From a virus, in IMG/VR virus record IMGVR_UViG_3300037193_001772, positions 1 through 36,983 of that record: DNA of 36,983 bases, one strand, 5' to 3'. The notes beneath the pieces were generated by a model. That model had not been told where the DNA came from. It saw only the letters and a program-made list of their open reading frames with translations, and made no database searches. The translations under genes and the position numbers were made by a program. The first letter of the stretch is position 1. Each line of letters begins with the position of its first letter. Shown piece by piece: positions 22,833 to 29,747 of the stretch.

Positions 22833-23832
22833 CGGGGTCGCCCTTCACGCGGTAGGCGGATGCGATGCGGATCTGGTAGTGGGTGGCCTGGCTGACGCAG
22901 TCGGCGTACGCCTGCGGGTGGTGCTCGGCCAGGCGGTCGAGGTCGACGTTCGAGCGGGTGACGGGGCCGAACTCGTACGCCAGTTCGTTCTCGAACTTGA
23001 CGTAGCGGTGCCCGTTGGCCAGCTCGCCGAGCCGGGCCCGGGCGGCCTTCAGGGCGCGGTCGGCGGCGCTCTTGCGGGCGGAGATGCGGGCGTACTCCAT
23101 GACTTCGCCGATGGCGGCGATGTCGATTTCGCCGACCCGGTCGGGGTGGAGCAGCGCGTCCAGCTCGTTGACGGCGTCGGCCTTGGACAGGTCGGCGGGC
23201 GGTGGCACGGCGGGTAGCAGGTGCTTCTCGCGGAACCTGGTGGCCATCGAGACGACGTAGTCCTCGAGCCGGGCGTCGCGGCGCACGACGGTCTGCCGGT
23301 AGTCGTTGCCGCCGATGAGGACGGCGACGTGGATGTGGTCGTAGCCGGTCACGGCGAGCTGCCAGGTGGTTTGGGCGAGCACGTCGTCGGGGACGTCCGA
23401 GCGCCACCTCTGGCGGGTGAACGCGTTGCGGCACTTCACCTCGAGGGCGCACGCGGTGCGGGTCGCCCGGTTGAGCGGGCATTCGACGACGCGCCGGTCG
23501 AGGGTGGCCAGCATCCAGGACTGCGCCTCATGGGCGACGAGGCCGACGCGGTGCACGACGGACCGGTTGCGGCGCTGCCACTCCCGGGCGACCGGGTCCT
23601 CGAGCAGCGAGCCCCACAGGGCGGCCTCGCCGGCGTCGTCGTCGAGTTCGCCGCGCTTGTCGTGGTAGACGTGCAGTGCGGTGCGGTAGTCGGTGGCGCC
23701 GACGAGGGCGGGTAGGTCGGATGAGCCGATGCCGCGTCGGCGGGCGGCGAGCCAGGTGTCGCGGTCGGCGTCGGCGGGCAGGACCCGCACGGCGGTCGGG
23801 GTGACGCGGCGGCCGGTGTCGACGGCGGTCAT
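22816..23832 (-). CDS. YqaJ-family exonuclease
   Basis: A 338-residue nuclease of the YqaJ/lambda-exonuclease class. RRRGIGSSDLPALVGATDY starts the domain; Glu78 in WGSLLEDPVAREW, Asp112 in ATLDRRVV and LEVKC with Glu131 and Lys133 form the expected D-(E/D)xK active site, and QTTWQLAVTGYDHIHVAVL the last core strand. It would digest one strand to feed the ERF annealing protein. The C-terminal 130 residues are helical. ATG at 23832 overlaps the upstream stop by four bases. Confidence 0.9.
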   Translation of the reverse strand: MTAVDTGRRVTPTAVRVLPADADRDTWLAARRRGIGSSDLPALVGATDYRTALHVYHDKRGELDDDAGEAALWGSLLEDPVAREWQRRNRSVVHRVGLVAHEAQSWMLATLDRRVVECPLNRATRTACALEVKCRNAFTRQRWRSDVPDDVLAQTTWQLAVTGYDHIHVAVLIGGNDYRQTVVRRDARLEDYVVSMATRFREKHLLPAVPPPADLSKADAVNELDALLHPDRVGEIDIAAIGEVMEYARISARKSAADRALKAARARLGELANGHRYVKFENELAYEFGPVTRSNVDLDRLAEHHPQAYADCVSQATHYQIRIASAYRVKGDPDDQSP

Positions 23833-24149
23833 GTCCGTGCCTCCCATGCTTCGAGCCGGCGGCGGAGTTCAGCGTTTTCGGCGGCGAGCCGGCAGGCGTT
23901 CTCCCGGTCGCGCTCGGCCTGCCGGCGCAGCTGGTCGTCGGGTGCGCCGAGGGCGGCGACGTGACGGCCGGCGAGTTCGCGGCGCAGGCGGCCGACCTGT
24001 TGCTCCCATCGGGTGTTGTCGGCGGCGCGGGCTTCGCGTTCGGCCATGACGAGGTTGCGTTGGTGTTGCAGGTCGTAGTCGAGGCGGCCGACCTCGCGGC
24101 GCAGTTCCTCGATGACGGCGTTGGTGTCGACGATGTGCGGCACGGTCAT
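23829..24149 (-). CDS. Coiled-coil protein
   Basis: A 106-residue, almost entirely helical protein with heptads (AVIEELRREVGRLDYDLQHQ, then RWEQQVGRLRRELAG and AAENAELRRRLEAWE). No Cys motif or membrane part. Function unknown; four-base overlaps on both sides place it in the recombination operon. Confidence 0.65.
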   Translation of the reverse strand: MTVPHIVDTNAVIEELRREVGRLDYDLQHQRNLVMAEREARAADNTRWEQQVGRLRRELAGRHVAALGAPDDQLRRQAERDRENACRLAAENAELRRRLEAWEART

Positions 24150-24481
24150 CGGGCACCTCGCGCGGCGCGGGCGCGCTCGATGCTGGCCATGCTGATGGGC
24201 ACGGTGTCCCAGTCGAGGCGTTCGGCCCGGTGCCGGCCGTCCTGCGCGCCGCGCGGCTGCACGGGCGGGCTGGCCTGCCACACGGTGGTGGGCTGCTGCG
24301 GGGGCGGGACCACCGTGCGTCGGGCGGCCCGGACTGCGCGGGTACGGCGTTGGGCGCGGATCTCGAGGACGCAGCCGGCCACGAACAGGGCGGCGCAGAC
24401 GACGGTCATGAGGGCGAAGAACGCGACGAGCGGGATCAGACCGGCGGTCGGCCAGTCGCTGTTGGCGGCGCGCTCAGCCAT
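24146..24481 (-). CDS. Single-pass membrane protein
   Basis: A 111-residue protein with one membrane helix (LIPLVAFFALMTVVCAALFV) near the N-terminus, followed by an Arg-rich, Pro-rich cytoplasmic tail. Unknown role. Its end overlaps the next gene's start by four bases, and its start overlaps the preceding gene by eight. Confidence 0.62.
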   Translation of the reverse strand: MAERAANSDWPTAGLIPLVAFFALMTVVCAALFVAGCVLEIRAQRRTRAVRAARRTVVPPPQQPTTVWQASPPVQPRGAQDGRHRAERLDWDTVPISMASIERARAARGAR

Positions 24482-24674
24482 CGGACGCCTCCCCTGGGTC
24501 GACGCCGGCGTCGACGACCAAGTCGGGCACGGCGACGTCGATCGTCTTGATCACCCGGCCCCAGGCGTCGGAGAAGTGCAGGTCGACGGCGATCGCGATC
24601 TCGTCGTCGCGGATCTGTGGGCGCTTCGCGGCGCGGACCTTCCGGTCGGCGCCGATCACGAGGTAGACGCGCAT
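24474..24674 (-). CDS. Hypothetical small beta protein
   Basis: A 66-residue protein (MRVYLVIGADRKVRAAKRPQ, then DDEIAIAVDLHFSDAWGRVI and DVAVPDLVVDAG). Similar short proteins occur in many actinophage early operons. The strand-turn-strand pattern suggests a compact beta fold. Function unknown. Confidence 0.65.
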   Translation of the reverse strand: MRVYLVIGADRKVRAAKRPQIRDDEIAIAVDLHFSDAWGRVIKTIDVAVPDLVVDAGVDPGEASDG

Positions 24675-24676
24675 GG

Positions 24677-24964
24677 TCAGCCTTCCCGGGCGAGGTGTCG
24701 TGCCGGGTCGTGGTGCACGAACCGGGGCAGTGGCTTGGTTTGCCGGCTGCGGGCGGCGGCGGCTAGGCCGAGGCGGGGTGCGCGGGCGGCGGCGGTTTCG
24801 AGGCGGGCCAGCTCCAGTTCGGCGCGCAGGCGGGCGATGCGTTCGGCCTGCTGCCGTACGCGGGTCTCGGCGCGGCGCAGCCGGGCGGTTGCCCACAGAC
24901 CTGCCGTGGCGAGCGCGGCCACGAGCAGCGCGGCGACGCACAGGGCGGCGGTCAGCGGCGTCAC
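24677..24964 (-). CDS. Membrane-anchored coiled-coil protein
   Basis: A 95-residue protein with GTG start at 24964 overlapping the SsgA-like stop by four bases. An N-terminal membrane helix (LTAALCVAALLVAALATAGL) is followed by a coiled coil (TRVRQQAERIARLRAELELA) and a basic tail. Its proximity to the SsgA-like gene might mean a shared envelope or division role; this is speculation from context. Confidence 0.6.
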   Translation of the reverse strand: MTPLTAALCVAALLVAALATAGLWATARLRRAETRVRQQAERIARLRAELELARLETAAARAPRLGLAAAARSRQTKPLPRFVHHDPARHLAREG

Positions 24965-25371
24965 AGCGCCCACGGCGCCCACCCCTCCGGGCAGGACGCG
25001 ATCAGCGCGTCGATGACGTGCTCGGGCAACTCGTCGTCGACGGGCACGAGGTTCTCGGCGCCGGCCAGCAGCGCGTCCACCTCGTCGCGTTCGAACCCGA
25101 ACTGTGCGGTCCCGTCCGGGCTGCCGATCGTCAGCAGCACCCACCGCCCGGACCGCTCGACGTGGAAGTCGCCGTTCGGGATGCCGCCGCCGTGGACGAG
25201 TAACGCCCGGTCGATCCGCCACGGCTCGTTCGGCAGGTCGGCGAAGATGAGGTGGACGGCGAGCGGGTCGGCGGGGTCGAAGAGCCAGAAGACGGACGTG
25301 CGGCCGGCGTTGCCGTCGCAGTCGCTGAGGACGCGGGCCCGCAGCGTGGCCTGGACGGTGACGTGGCTCAT
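24961..25371 (-). CDS. SsgA-like protein (sporulation and cell division family)
   Basis: A 136-residue protein with the SALP layout: FWLFDPADPLAVHLIF strand and turn (the family has YDPADPYAV), then WRIDRALLVHGG (family W.F.RDLL..G), GDFHVERSGRWVLLTIGSPDG (family GDV...P......L.SP.G) and FERDEVDALLAGAENLVP (family FL..T...VP.G). SsgA-like proteins guide septum placement and cell-wall remodelling during sporulation in mycelial actinomycetes. A phage copy could modify host division or spore entry. The call rests on alignment from memory over most of the protein length; 136 residues is the normal family size. Confidence 0.8.
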   Translation of the reverse strand: MSHVTVQATLRARVLSDCDGNAGRTSVFWLFDPADPLAVHLIFADLPNEPWRIDRALLVHGGGIPNGDFHVERSGRWVLLTIGSPDGTAQFGFERDEVDALLAGAENLVPVDDELPEHVIDALIASCPEGWAPWAL

Positions 25372-25562
25372 GACGCCACCGTGGCGGCGAGGGTGATGGG
25401 CCGGTCCGCTGTCCAGGCGTGCGGGTGGCCGCCGGCGACGACGACGAGGACGGCGGGCGGCTGGGTGCCGGTCATGGGTTCGACGTGGCGGACCTGGGTG
25501 CGGTGGCCGTCGAGGATGATGGCGTCGCCGGGCTCCAGGTCGCCGGCGGGTCTGGTGGTCAT
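25368..25562 (-). CDS. Small protein paralogous to the next gene
   Basis: A 64-residue protein: GDLEPGDAIILDGHRTQVRH, then VEPMTGTQPPAVLVVVAGGHP. The same pattern (DLE.GD ... VRHVEP.TG.P.VLVV.AGG) appears in residues about 15-65 of the protein encoded just upstream, so the two arose by duplication of this small beta domain. The fold looks like an SH3-type barrel. Function unknown. Overlaps neighbours by four bases. Confidence 0.65.
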   Translation of the reverse strand: MTTRPAGDLEPGDAIILDGHRTQVRHVEPMTGTQPPAVLVVVAGGHPHAWTADRPITLAATVAS

Positions 25563-26152
25563 CGCGAGTCACCGCCTGCCGCTGGCGGATCGGCCTGCTC
25601 GGCGGCGGCCTTGCGCGCCTCGTACGCCTCGCGCTCGTCGGCCGTCCACGAGTGGGAGTGGTACGCCGACACCTCGAACCCGTACTCCGGCTCCCACTCC
25701 AGCGACACGATGCGGCCGTACGGTGTCTCCCGGACCTCGACGTCGACGCCGAGCATGCCGGCCAGGTCGGCCACCGCTTCGGGTGTGCGCATCGACATGA
25801 ACCGGACGTCTGTGAGCCGTCCGAGTGGGGCGCCGCGGCGGACGAGGTCGACGACGTGCTCCAGCCGGGCGAGCAGCAGGGCGCGGCGTTGTTCGTCGGC
25901 GATGCGCTGCTGGTGCTGCTCGTACTCGTCCGGGTCGGCCAGGCGCACGTCGACGTTGCCGCCCCACACCACGCTGGCGCCGCCGGCGAACACGACGAGC
26001 ACGGTGGGGCCGCCGGTGATCGGCTCGACGTGGCGCACCTCGGCGTACTCGCGCTTCGCGTCATCGTCCTCGCTGAGGAACTCGTGGACGATGTCGCCGC
26101 ACTCGAGGTCCTTGGCGGCGACAGGCCCCGTGCGGCCCTGCCGGGCGGTCAC
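25559..26152 (-). CDS. Hypothetical protein with duplicated beta domain
   Basis: A 197-residue protein. GTG at 26152 overlaps the upstream stop by four bases and is preferred over a TTG at 26164. Residues about 10-65 (DLECGDIVHEFLSE, VRHVEPITGGPTVLVVFAGG) match the neighbouring 64-residue protein. Then a helix (DEYEQHQQRIADEQRRALLL), and a second region (FMSMRTPEAVADLAGMLGVD, YGRIVSLEWEPEYGFEVSAY) of mixed alpha/beta type. No catalytic signature is evident; role unknown. Confidence 0.62.
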   Translation of the reverse strand: MTARQGRTGPVAAKDLECGDIVHEFLSEDDDAKREYAEVRHVEPITGGPTVLVVFAGGASVVWGGNVDVRLADPDEYEQHQQRIADEQRRALLLARLEHVVDLVRRGAPLGRLTDVRFMSMRTPEAVADLAGMLGVDVEVRETPYGRIVSLEWEPEYGFEVSAYHSHSWTADEREAYEARKAAAEQADPPAAGGDSR

Positions 26153-26457
26153 CGCTTCGCCCAATCGATCTCGTCAAGCGGGCCGAACGCCTCGTCGAGC
26201 CGGGCGGCCAGGTCGGCTGTGGCGCACGGGTCGTTGTCGGCGTGCCAGGCTTCGAGGTCGTCGACCGGGGTCGGGTCGAGGTCGCCGTGTCGGGCGGCCT
26301 CCCGCGACTCGGCGATCCACCGCCGGACCTCGGCCTCGTCCTGGAGCTGGGCGACGACGGCGGCCGGCAGCGGCTGGCCGAGGTTCTCGGCGTGCTCGTA
26401 CAGCGGCCGCTCGTCGTGCGGTGTGTCGGTGGTGGCCGGTATCGTGGTTTGGATCAC
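26149..26457 (-). CDS. Hypothetical acidic protein, first of a promoter-proximal group
   Basis: A 102-residue acidic protein (VIQTTIPATTDTPHDERPLY, then AEVRRWIAESREAARHGDLD and ADLAARLDEAFGPLDEIDW). GTG at 26457 has GGAAGG eight bases upstream. A 200-base gap with two hairpins lies before it, so it may begin a separately regulated part of the early operon. No family recognised. Confidence 0.58.
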   Translation of the reverse strand: MIQTTIPATTDTPHDERPLYEHAENLGQPLPAAVVAQLQDEAEVRRWIAESREAARHGDLDPTPVDDLEAWHADNDPCATADLAARLDEAFGPLDEIDWAKR

Positions 26458-26558
26458 CGGACTGCCTTCCTGTCGTTGTTGGTCCGTGTGTGGCGGGTCC
26501 GGCGTATCGGCGCCGGGCCTGCTTTCGTCTGTGGGTCTGTGGGGTGGTTGGGTGGCTG

Positions 26559-26595
26559 CCGGCCCTGACGGCGGTGAGCGCGGCGTCAGGGCCGG
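26559..26595. terminator. Perfect 12-bp hairpin
   Basis: CCGGCCCTGACG (26559-26570) and CGTCAGGGCCGG (26584-26595) are exact complements around a 13-base loop. With the second hairpin next to it, it could terminate transcription arriving from the GIY-YIG gene or act as an attenuator upstream of the gene starting at 26457. No T-run follows. Confidence 0.62.
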
Positions 26596-26606
26596 GCCGC
26601 TCGGGG

Positions 26607-26656
26607 CCCCGGCCGGCCGGGTGGACTGGTTGGGGGGACACCCAGCCCGGCCGGGG
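26607..26656. terminator. GC-rich inverted repeat right after the GIY-YIG gene
   Basis: CCCCGGCCGG (26607-26616) pairs with CCGGCCGGGG (26647-26656), leaving a loop of about 30 bases that is G-rich. It begins four bases after the stop of the leftward GIY-YIG gene, the usual place for a terminator. The two hairpins in tandem are unusual within an otherwise uninterrupted operon. Confidence 0.5.
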
Positions 26657-26659
26657 CGT

Positions 26660-27175
26660 CTAGGGCGCGTACGCGCGGTCCTCGGGCAGTAGCGGCATGC
26701 GCTGGTTGAAGCGGGGCACCTCGGCTCGGATGGCCCTGGCCTCGGCATCGACCGCGGCCTGGTCGCTGGGCTGGGGATCGAGAGTCCACCCGGCAACCAG
26801 GTCCCACCACGGCGACGTCGTGTAGTGCTGGCCGATGCGGGAGATGAAGTTCGTGGCCTTGCCGATGTAGATCGGCCGGCCGGCGCTGTCAGCGAACCGG
26901 TAGACGACGTGTGAAGCGCCGGGGTGGCCGTCGATCGCGCACTCGTCGCACAGTTCGTAGTCGTCGCCGAGGCAGAGCATGGTGCGCGGCGATGGAGTGG
27001 AGAAGCCGTTGCGCCAACCGCATGCGCCGTAGACGCGCAGGGCCTCGGGCTGTCCCTTGCGCCATTCGACGCACGCCGCCGCGATCAGGTGGGCTCGGAC
27101 GGTGTACCCGCGCCGCGATCGGCCGCTGGTGACGAAAACGTCTCGCAGCTCGGCAGGAGTCCAGACGGTGTTCAT
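26660..27175 (-). CDS. GIY-YIG nuclease-like protein
   Basis: A 171-residue protein. The GIY-YIG core is VVYRFADSAGRPIYIGKATN, with the first motif as VYR (91-93) and the second as YIG (103-105), then Arg113, His117 and a WW pair (123-124). A catalytic Glu may be in the AEARAIRAE helix. The N-terminal 85 residues contain Cys68, Cys76 and Cys79 (LCLG, ELCDEC), a probable zinc site. GIY-YIG proteins cut or nick DNA; this could be a homing-type or processing nuclease. ATG at 27175 overlaps the upstream stop by four bases. Confidence 0.75.
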   Translation of the reverse strand: MNTVWTPAELRDVFVTSGRSRRGYTVRAHLIAAACVEWRKGQPEALRVYGACGWRNGFSTPSPRTMLCLGDDYELCDECAIDGHPGASHVVYRFADSAGRPIYIGKATNFISRIGQHYTTSPWWDLVAGWTLDPQPSDQAAVDAEARAIRAEVPRFNQRMPLLPEDRAYAP

Positions 27176-27435
27176 GCCGCCCGTCCCTTCTTCCGCTTGG
27201 CGGCTGAGGCGCGGGCCATCCGCCGGAAGTGCGCGGACTTGGCCGCGTCGGCGCGGGCGGCGCGCTCGGCCGGCGGCAAGGTGCCGTCGGGGTCGACGAG
27301 CTTGACGAACCGGTCAGCGAACGCCTTCCGGGCGGGCGCGGTGGCCGCCTGCCGGTCGGTGCAGTGCAGTGCCCACCGGTCGAGGGCGGCGATGCTGCTG
27401 ATCTGGGAGCGCTCGTTCGCGTTGGCGGAAGCCAT
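27172..27435 (-). CDS. Conserved small basic phage protein
   Basis: An 87-residue protein (MASANANERSQISSIAALDR, then WALHCTDRQAATAPARKAF and LPPAERAARADAAKSAHFRR) with a very basic end (AKRKKGRAA). This type is common in actinophages near the immunity region. It might bind DNA; function not established. One base separates it from the XRE gene. Confidence 0.65.
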   Translation of the reverse strand: MASANANERSQISSIAALDRWALHCTDRQAATAPARKAFADRFVKLVDPDGTLPPAERAARADAAKSAHFRRMARASAAKRKKGRAA

Positions 27436-27436
27436 C

Positions 27437-27700
27437 TCAGGCCACCTCCGGCCGCTTCGATCGCAGCACGCGGCGCTGGCCAGCGGGGATCGAGAGCGCA
27501 TCGCAAAGCCGCACGAACAGGTCCGGGCTGACGCGTTTGCGGAAGCCCGTCTCCAGCTGAGAGACGTACTGGCTCGAGATGCCGCACCGTTCGGCGAGCG
27601 CCGTCTGCTTGAACCCCTGCTCCTGGCGGAGTTCCCGCAGCTTCTCCGGGTCGATCTCGACGGAGGCCGACGAGGTGATCGTCGGAGCGGTGTTGGTCAT
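27437..27700 (-). CDS. XRE-family regulator, Cro-like
   Basis: An 87-residue helix-turn-helix protein: LRELRQEQGFKQTALAERCGIS, then SQYVSQLETGFRKRVSPDLF and RLCDALSIP form the five-helix XRE domain. It is the first gene of the leftward early operon and faces the larger XRE gene across a 145-base control region, as cro faces cI. It probably represses the repressor gene and tunes its own operon, though the direction of control is not visible in the sequence. Confidence 0.82.
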   Translation of the reverse strand: MTNTAPTITSSASVEIDPEKLRELRQEQGFKQTALAERCGISSQYVSQLETGFRKRVSPDLFVRLCDALSIPAGQRRVLRSKRPEVA

Positions 27701-27718
27701 GGCCGGAACGCTAGCAGG

Positions 27719-27819
27719 CTCCAGCCAACTCCAGCAAGCTCCGCCGCATCAGCCGTTCGGGCTGGCATGAATCGGCTGAGTGAATAGCTGATTCACGCTG
27801 CGTGCGTTTACACTCCAGC
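27719..27819. promoter_or_regulatory. Operator region of the lysis-lysogeny switch
   Basis: CTCCAGC is found at 27719-27725 and 27729-27735 (ten bases apart, one helical turn) and again at 27813-27819. On the minus strand TTGCTG (near 27737) and TAGCGT (near 27713), 18 bases apart, form a possible leftward promoter that contains the first pair. GAATCGGCT (27769-27777) and AGCTGATTC (27786-27794) form an 8-of-9 inverted repeat in the middle. The two kinds of site may be for the two XRE proteins. Confidence 0.6.
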
Positions 27820-27845
27820 TAGATCAAACCAGGGGGTCGAAGCAA

Positions 27846-28277
27846 ATGGATGAGCCAGATTGGACACGGCTCGCCCAGGCCGTGAAGAGTCGACGCTTTG
27901 AGCTCGGGCTGAGCGCCCGGGCCGCTGCCGCGAGGGCAAACATCAATCGATCAACGTGGGCGACGATCGAGGATGGCGAACGCAAGCTCTCGAAGCACCT
28001 CTGGGTTTCCGTCGAGCGCGCACTCGACTGGGCGGCCGGAAGCATCGACAGCATCCTGGCCGGCGGCGACCCAGTCGAAGTGCTGGTTGCCGCGCTGGCG
28101 GACGACCCGAATCGCCCGCCGCTTTTCGATCTACGCGACGAGTACAGGCGCGTGACGGAATTGCCGGTGTCGTGCGACACCAAGCTCGCCCTGGTCGGCG
28201 AGATCATTGAGTTGTTCCTGGAGAACCTTGAGGCGCGGTTCCGCTATATGCGGGACATCGGTCATGACATAGCCTGA
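27846..28277 (+). CDS. XRE-family repressor
   Basis: A 143-residue protein with an N-terminal XRE domain (WTRLAQAVKSRRFELGLSAR, then AAAARANINRSTWATIEDGE and LWVSVERALDWAAGS) and a C-terminal part without a LexA-like peptidase motif. It would repress the leftward early promoter to keep lysogeny. AGGGGG lies nine bases before the ATG. Since no self-cleavage site is seen, induction may use another path than RecA-stimulated cleavage. Transcribed towards attP and integrase. Confidence 0.8.
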   Translation: MDEPDWTRLAQAVKSRRFELGLSARAAAARANINRSTWATIEDGERKLSKHLWVSVERALDWAAGSIDSILAGGDPVEVLVAALADDPNRPPLFDLRDEYRRVTELPVSCDTKLALVGEIIELFLENLEARFRYMRDIGHDIA

Positions 28278-28398
28278 AAGCTCGATCAGATGCGAATCCG
28301 TTGCGGCGCAAGGGTTGTAGAACACCATCTGATTCGGTGAGTCACGCTCGTGATCGACCAGCGTTTTCCCTGCTCGGCACACCGCTCAAGCTCGACCT
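28278..28398. other. Non-coding stretch before attP
   Basis: No gene is seen. CAGATG (28288) and CATCTG (28327) face each other, and CTGATTCGGTGAGTCAC (28330) resembles the GCTGATTCAC of the switch operator. These could be integrase arm sites, an excisionase site, or a further repressor operator; the sequence does not decide. Confidence 0.35.
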
Positions 28399-28442
28399 AC
28401 TACGGATCAGAAGGTTAGGGGTTCGAGTCCCTTCGGGCGCGC
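28399..28442 (+). other. attP core: 3' part of tRNA-Arg(ACG)
   Basis: ACTACGGATCAGAAGG reads as anticodon loop (ACG) and 3' anticodon arm; AGGGG-TTCGAGT-CCCTT is a complete T arm; CGGGCGCGC fits the 3' acceptor strand. There is no 5' half upstream, so it is not a functional tRNA but the attachment identity by which many actinobacterial elements restore the 3' end of the target gene. The integrase gene starts directly after. The exact core ends cannot be fixed without the host site. Confidence 0.8.
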
Positions 28443-28446
28443 GATA

Positions 28447-28475
28447 GGCCCCCTGAGCAGCAGACTCAGGGGGCC
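28447..28475 (+). terminator. Intrinsic terminator next to attP
   Basis: GGCCCCCTGAG and CTCAGGGGGCC pair perfectly over 11 bp around CAGCAGA, followed by TTCTT. In a host chromosome such a hairpin follows a tRNA gene, so it may belong to the attachment identity. It would also separate repressor and integrase transcription. Confidence 0.8.
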
Positions 28476-28530
28476 TTCTTCGTGAGTGGACCATTGCACA
28501 CCGCATCCACAGCATCTAATCTTCGCGTTC

Positions 28531-29442
28531 GTGGATGCCAACGAGATGCACCTCGCGGCCTACGAGCGGGCGCTACGGGCCCGAAACCGGAGCGAGCGCA
28601 CCATCCAGAACTACGCCGAGGCGATCGGCCAGCTCGCGACGTTTCACGGCGGCACCGACGTAACCGACCTCGATCAGGCCGGCATCGAGGCGTACATCGA
28701 GCACGTGGTGAACTCGCCCCGGCGCAACAAGGCCGGCGGCCATCACCAGGGATCGACGGCCGCGGTGCGGTTCCGGACGCTGCGCGCGTTCTTCAACTGG
28801 TGCGTCAGTGAGGAGATCCTCGACGCCTCACCGATGCGCCGCATGAAGGAACCATCGACCACCGACGCTCCGGTGCCGGTCGTCGACGACGACAACCTGC
28901 GGCTGCTGCTGCGAGCCTGCGCGGGCAAGGACTTCTTCGACCGACGCGACACGGCGATCATCCGGCTGTGGTGCGAACCGGGCTCGCCGCGCGTCGCCGA
29001 GATGGCCGGCCTCGGCCTGGACGACGTCGACTTGCGACGCTCACTGGTCACTCTGCACGGCAAGGGCGACAAGATCCGGGTGATCCCGTACGGCGCGAAG
29101 ACCGGACAGGCGATCGACCGGTACCTGCGGCTGCGGGTGAAGCACCCCAAGGCACACCAGACCAACGCGATGTGGATCGGGCCGAAAGGCGCGACGACGG
29201 CGAGCGGTCTCGACCAGATGCTGGAGCGCCGCTGCGAGCAGGCCGGCATCGACCCGATCCACCCGCACCAGATGCGTCACACCTCGGCGCACAACTGGAT
29301 CGACGCCGGCGGCAGCGAGGGTGACGCGATGGCCCTGTTCGGTTGGGCGTCGGCGGAGATGCCGCGTCACTACGGCAAGTCGGCGCGGGTCGAGCGGGCA
29401 CAGCGCGCGTCGAAGCGGTTGAGTCCCGCCGACCGCCTCTAG
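28531..29442 (+). CDS. int: Tyrosine site-specific integrase
   Basis: A 303-residue tyrosine recombinase. The N-terminal SAM-like core-binding domain (LRARNRSERTIQNYAEAIGQ, then FRTLRAFFNWCVSEE) is followed by the catalytic domain. Numbered from GTG 28531: Arg154 in GSPRVAEMAGL, Lys178 in LHGKGDKIRV, His246 and Arg249 in HPHQMRHTSAH, Trp272 in LFGWAS, and the nucleophile Tyr281 in RHYGKS. The first box is unusual in having SPR where TGLR is common. Other starts (GTG 28486, ATG 28546) cannot be excluded as none has a good ribosome binding site. It acts on the attP next to it. Confidence 0.92.
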   Translation: MDANEMHLAAYERALRARNRSERTIQNYAEAIGQLATFHGGTDVTDLDQAGIEAYIEHVVNSPRRNKAGGHHQGSTAAVRFRTLRAFFNWCVSEEILDASPMRRMKEPSTTDAPVPVVDDDNLRLLLRACAGKDFFDRRDTAIIRLWCEPGSPRVAEMAGLGLDDVDLRRSLVTLHGKGDKIRVIPYGAKTGQAIDRYLRLRVKHPKAHQTNAMWIGPKGATTASGLDQMLERRCEQAGIDPIHPHQMRHTSAHNWIDAGGSEGDAMALFGWASAEMPRHYGKSARVERAQRASKRLSPADRL

Positions 29443-29747
29443 TCCACGGCGCGCAGCTGCGGGCGGTCGTTGCTCCCGGCACGTTCCTTGACGCCGGCGA
29501 GGTAGTTGGTCACGGTGGATGCCTCGATGCCGTCAACGCGGCGGCGGACCTCGGCCATCATCCTGCTCATTTCCATGCTGTCGCGCTCGCGCATGCGCAT
29601 GCGGCCGATCTCCCGCACGACGGCCCGACGTTGCTCCCGGGCTTCCCGGTCAGAGCCGGTCCGGCGGTGCGCCCACACGGCGAGGCCCACCACGCCAGCC
29701 ACGGTGACAATATTCATGATCGCGTTGAATACGTCGACGGCTTCCAT
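29439..29747 (-). CDS. Membrane-anchored helical protein
   Basis: A 102-residue protein with an N-terminal membrane segment (AIMNIVTVAGVVGLAVWAH) and a charged helical tail with heptads (REIGRMRMRERDSMEMSRMM). It converges with the integrase gene, the two stops sharing bases. It may be transcribed with the GntR gene upstream. Function unknown; a superinfection or holin-like role is only a guess. Confidence 0.6.
   Translation of the reverse strand: MEAVDVFNAIMNIVTVAGVVGLAVWAHRRTGSDREAREQRRAVVREIGRMRMRERDSMEMSRMMAEVRRRVDGIEASTVTNYLAGVKERAGSNDRPQLRAVD

Noticed and set aside
28399-28442. A complete tRNA gene
   Set aside because: Only the anticodon loop to acceptor 3' part is present; no D arm or 5' acceptor strand upstream, so it is an attachment site.
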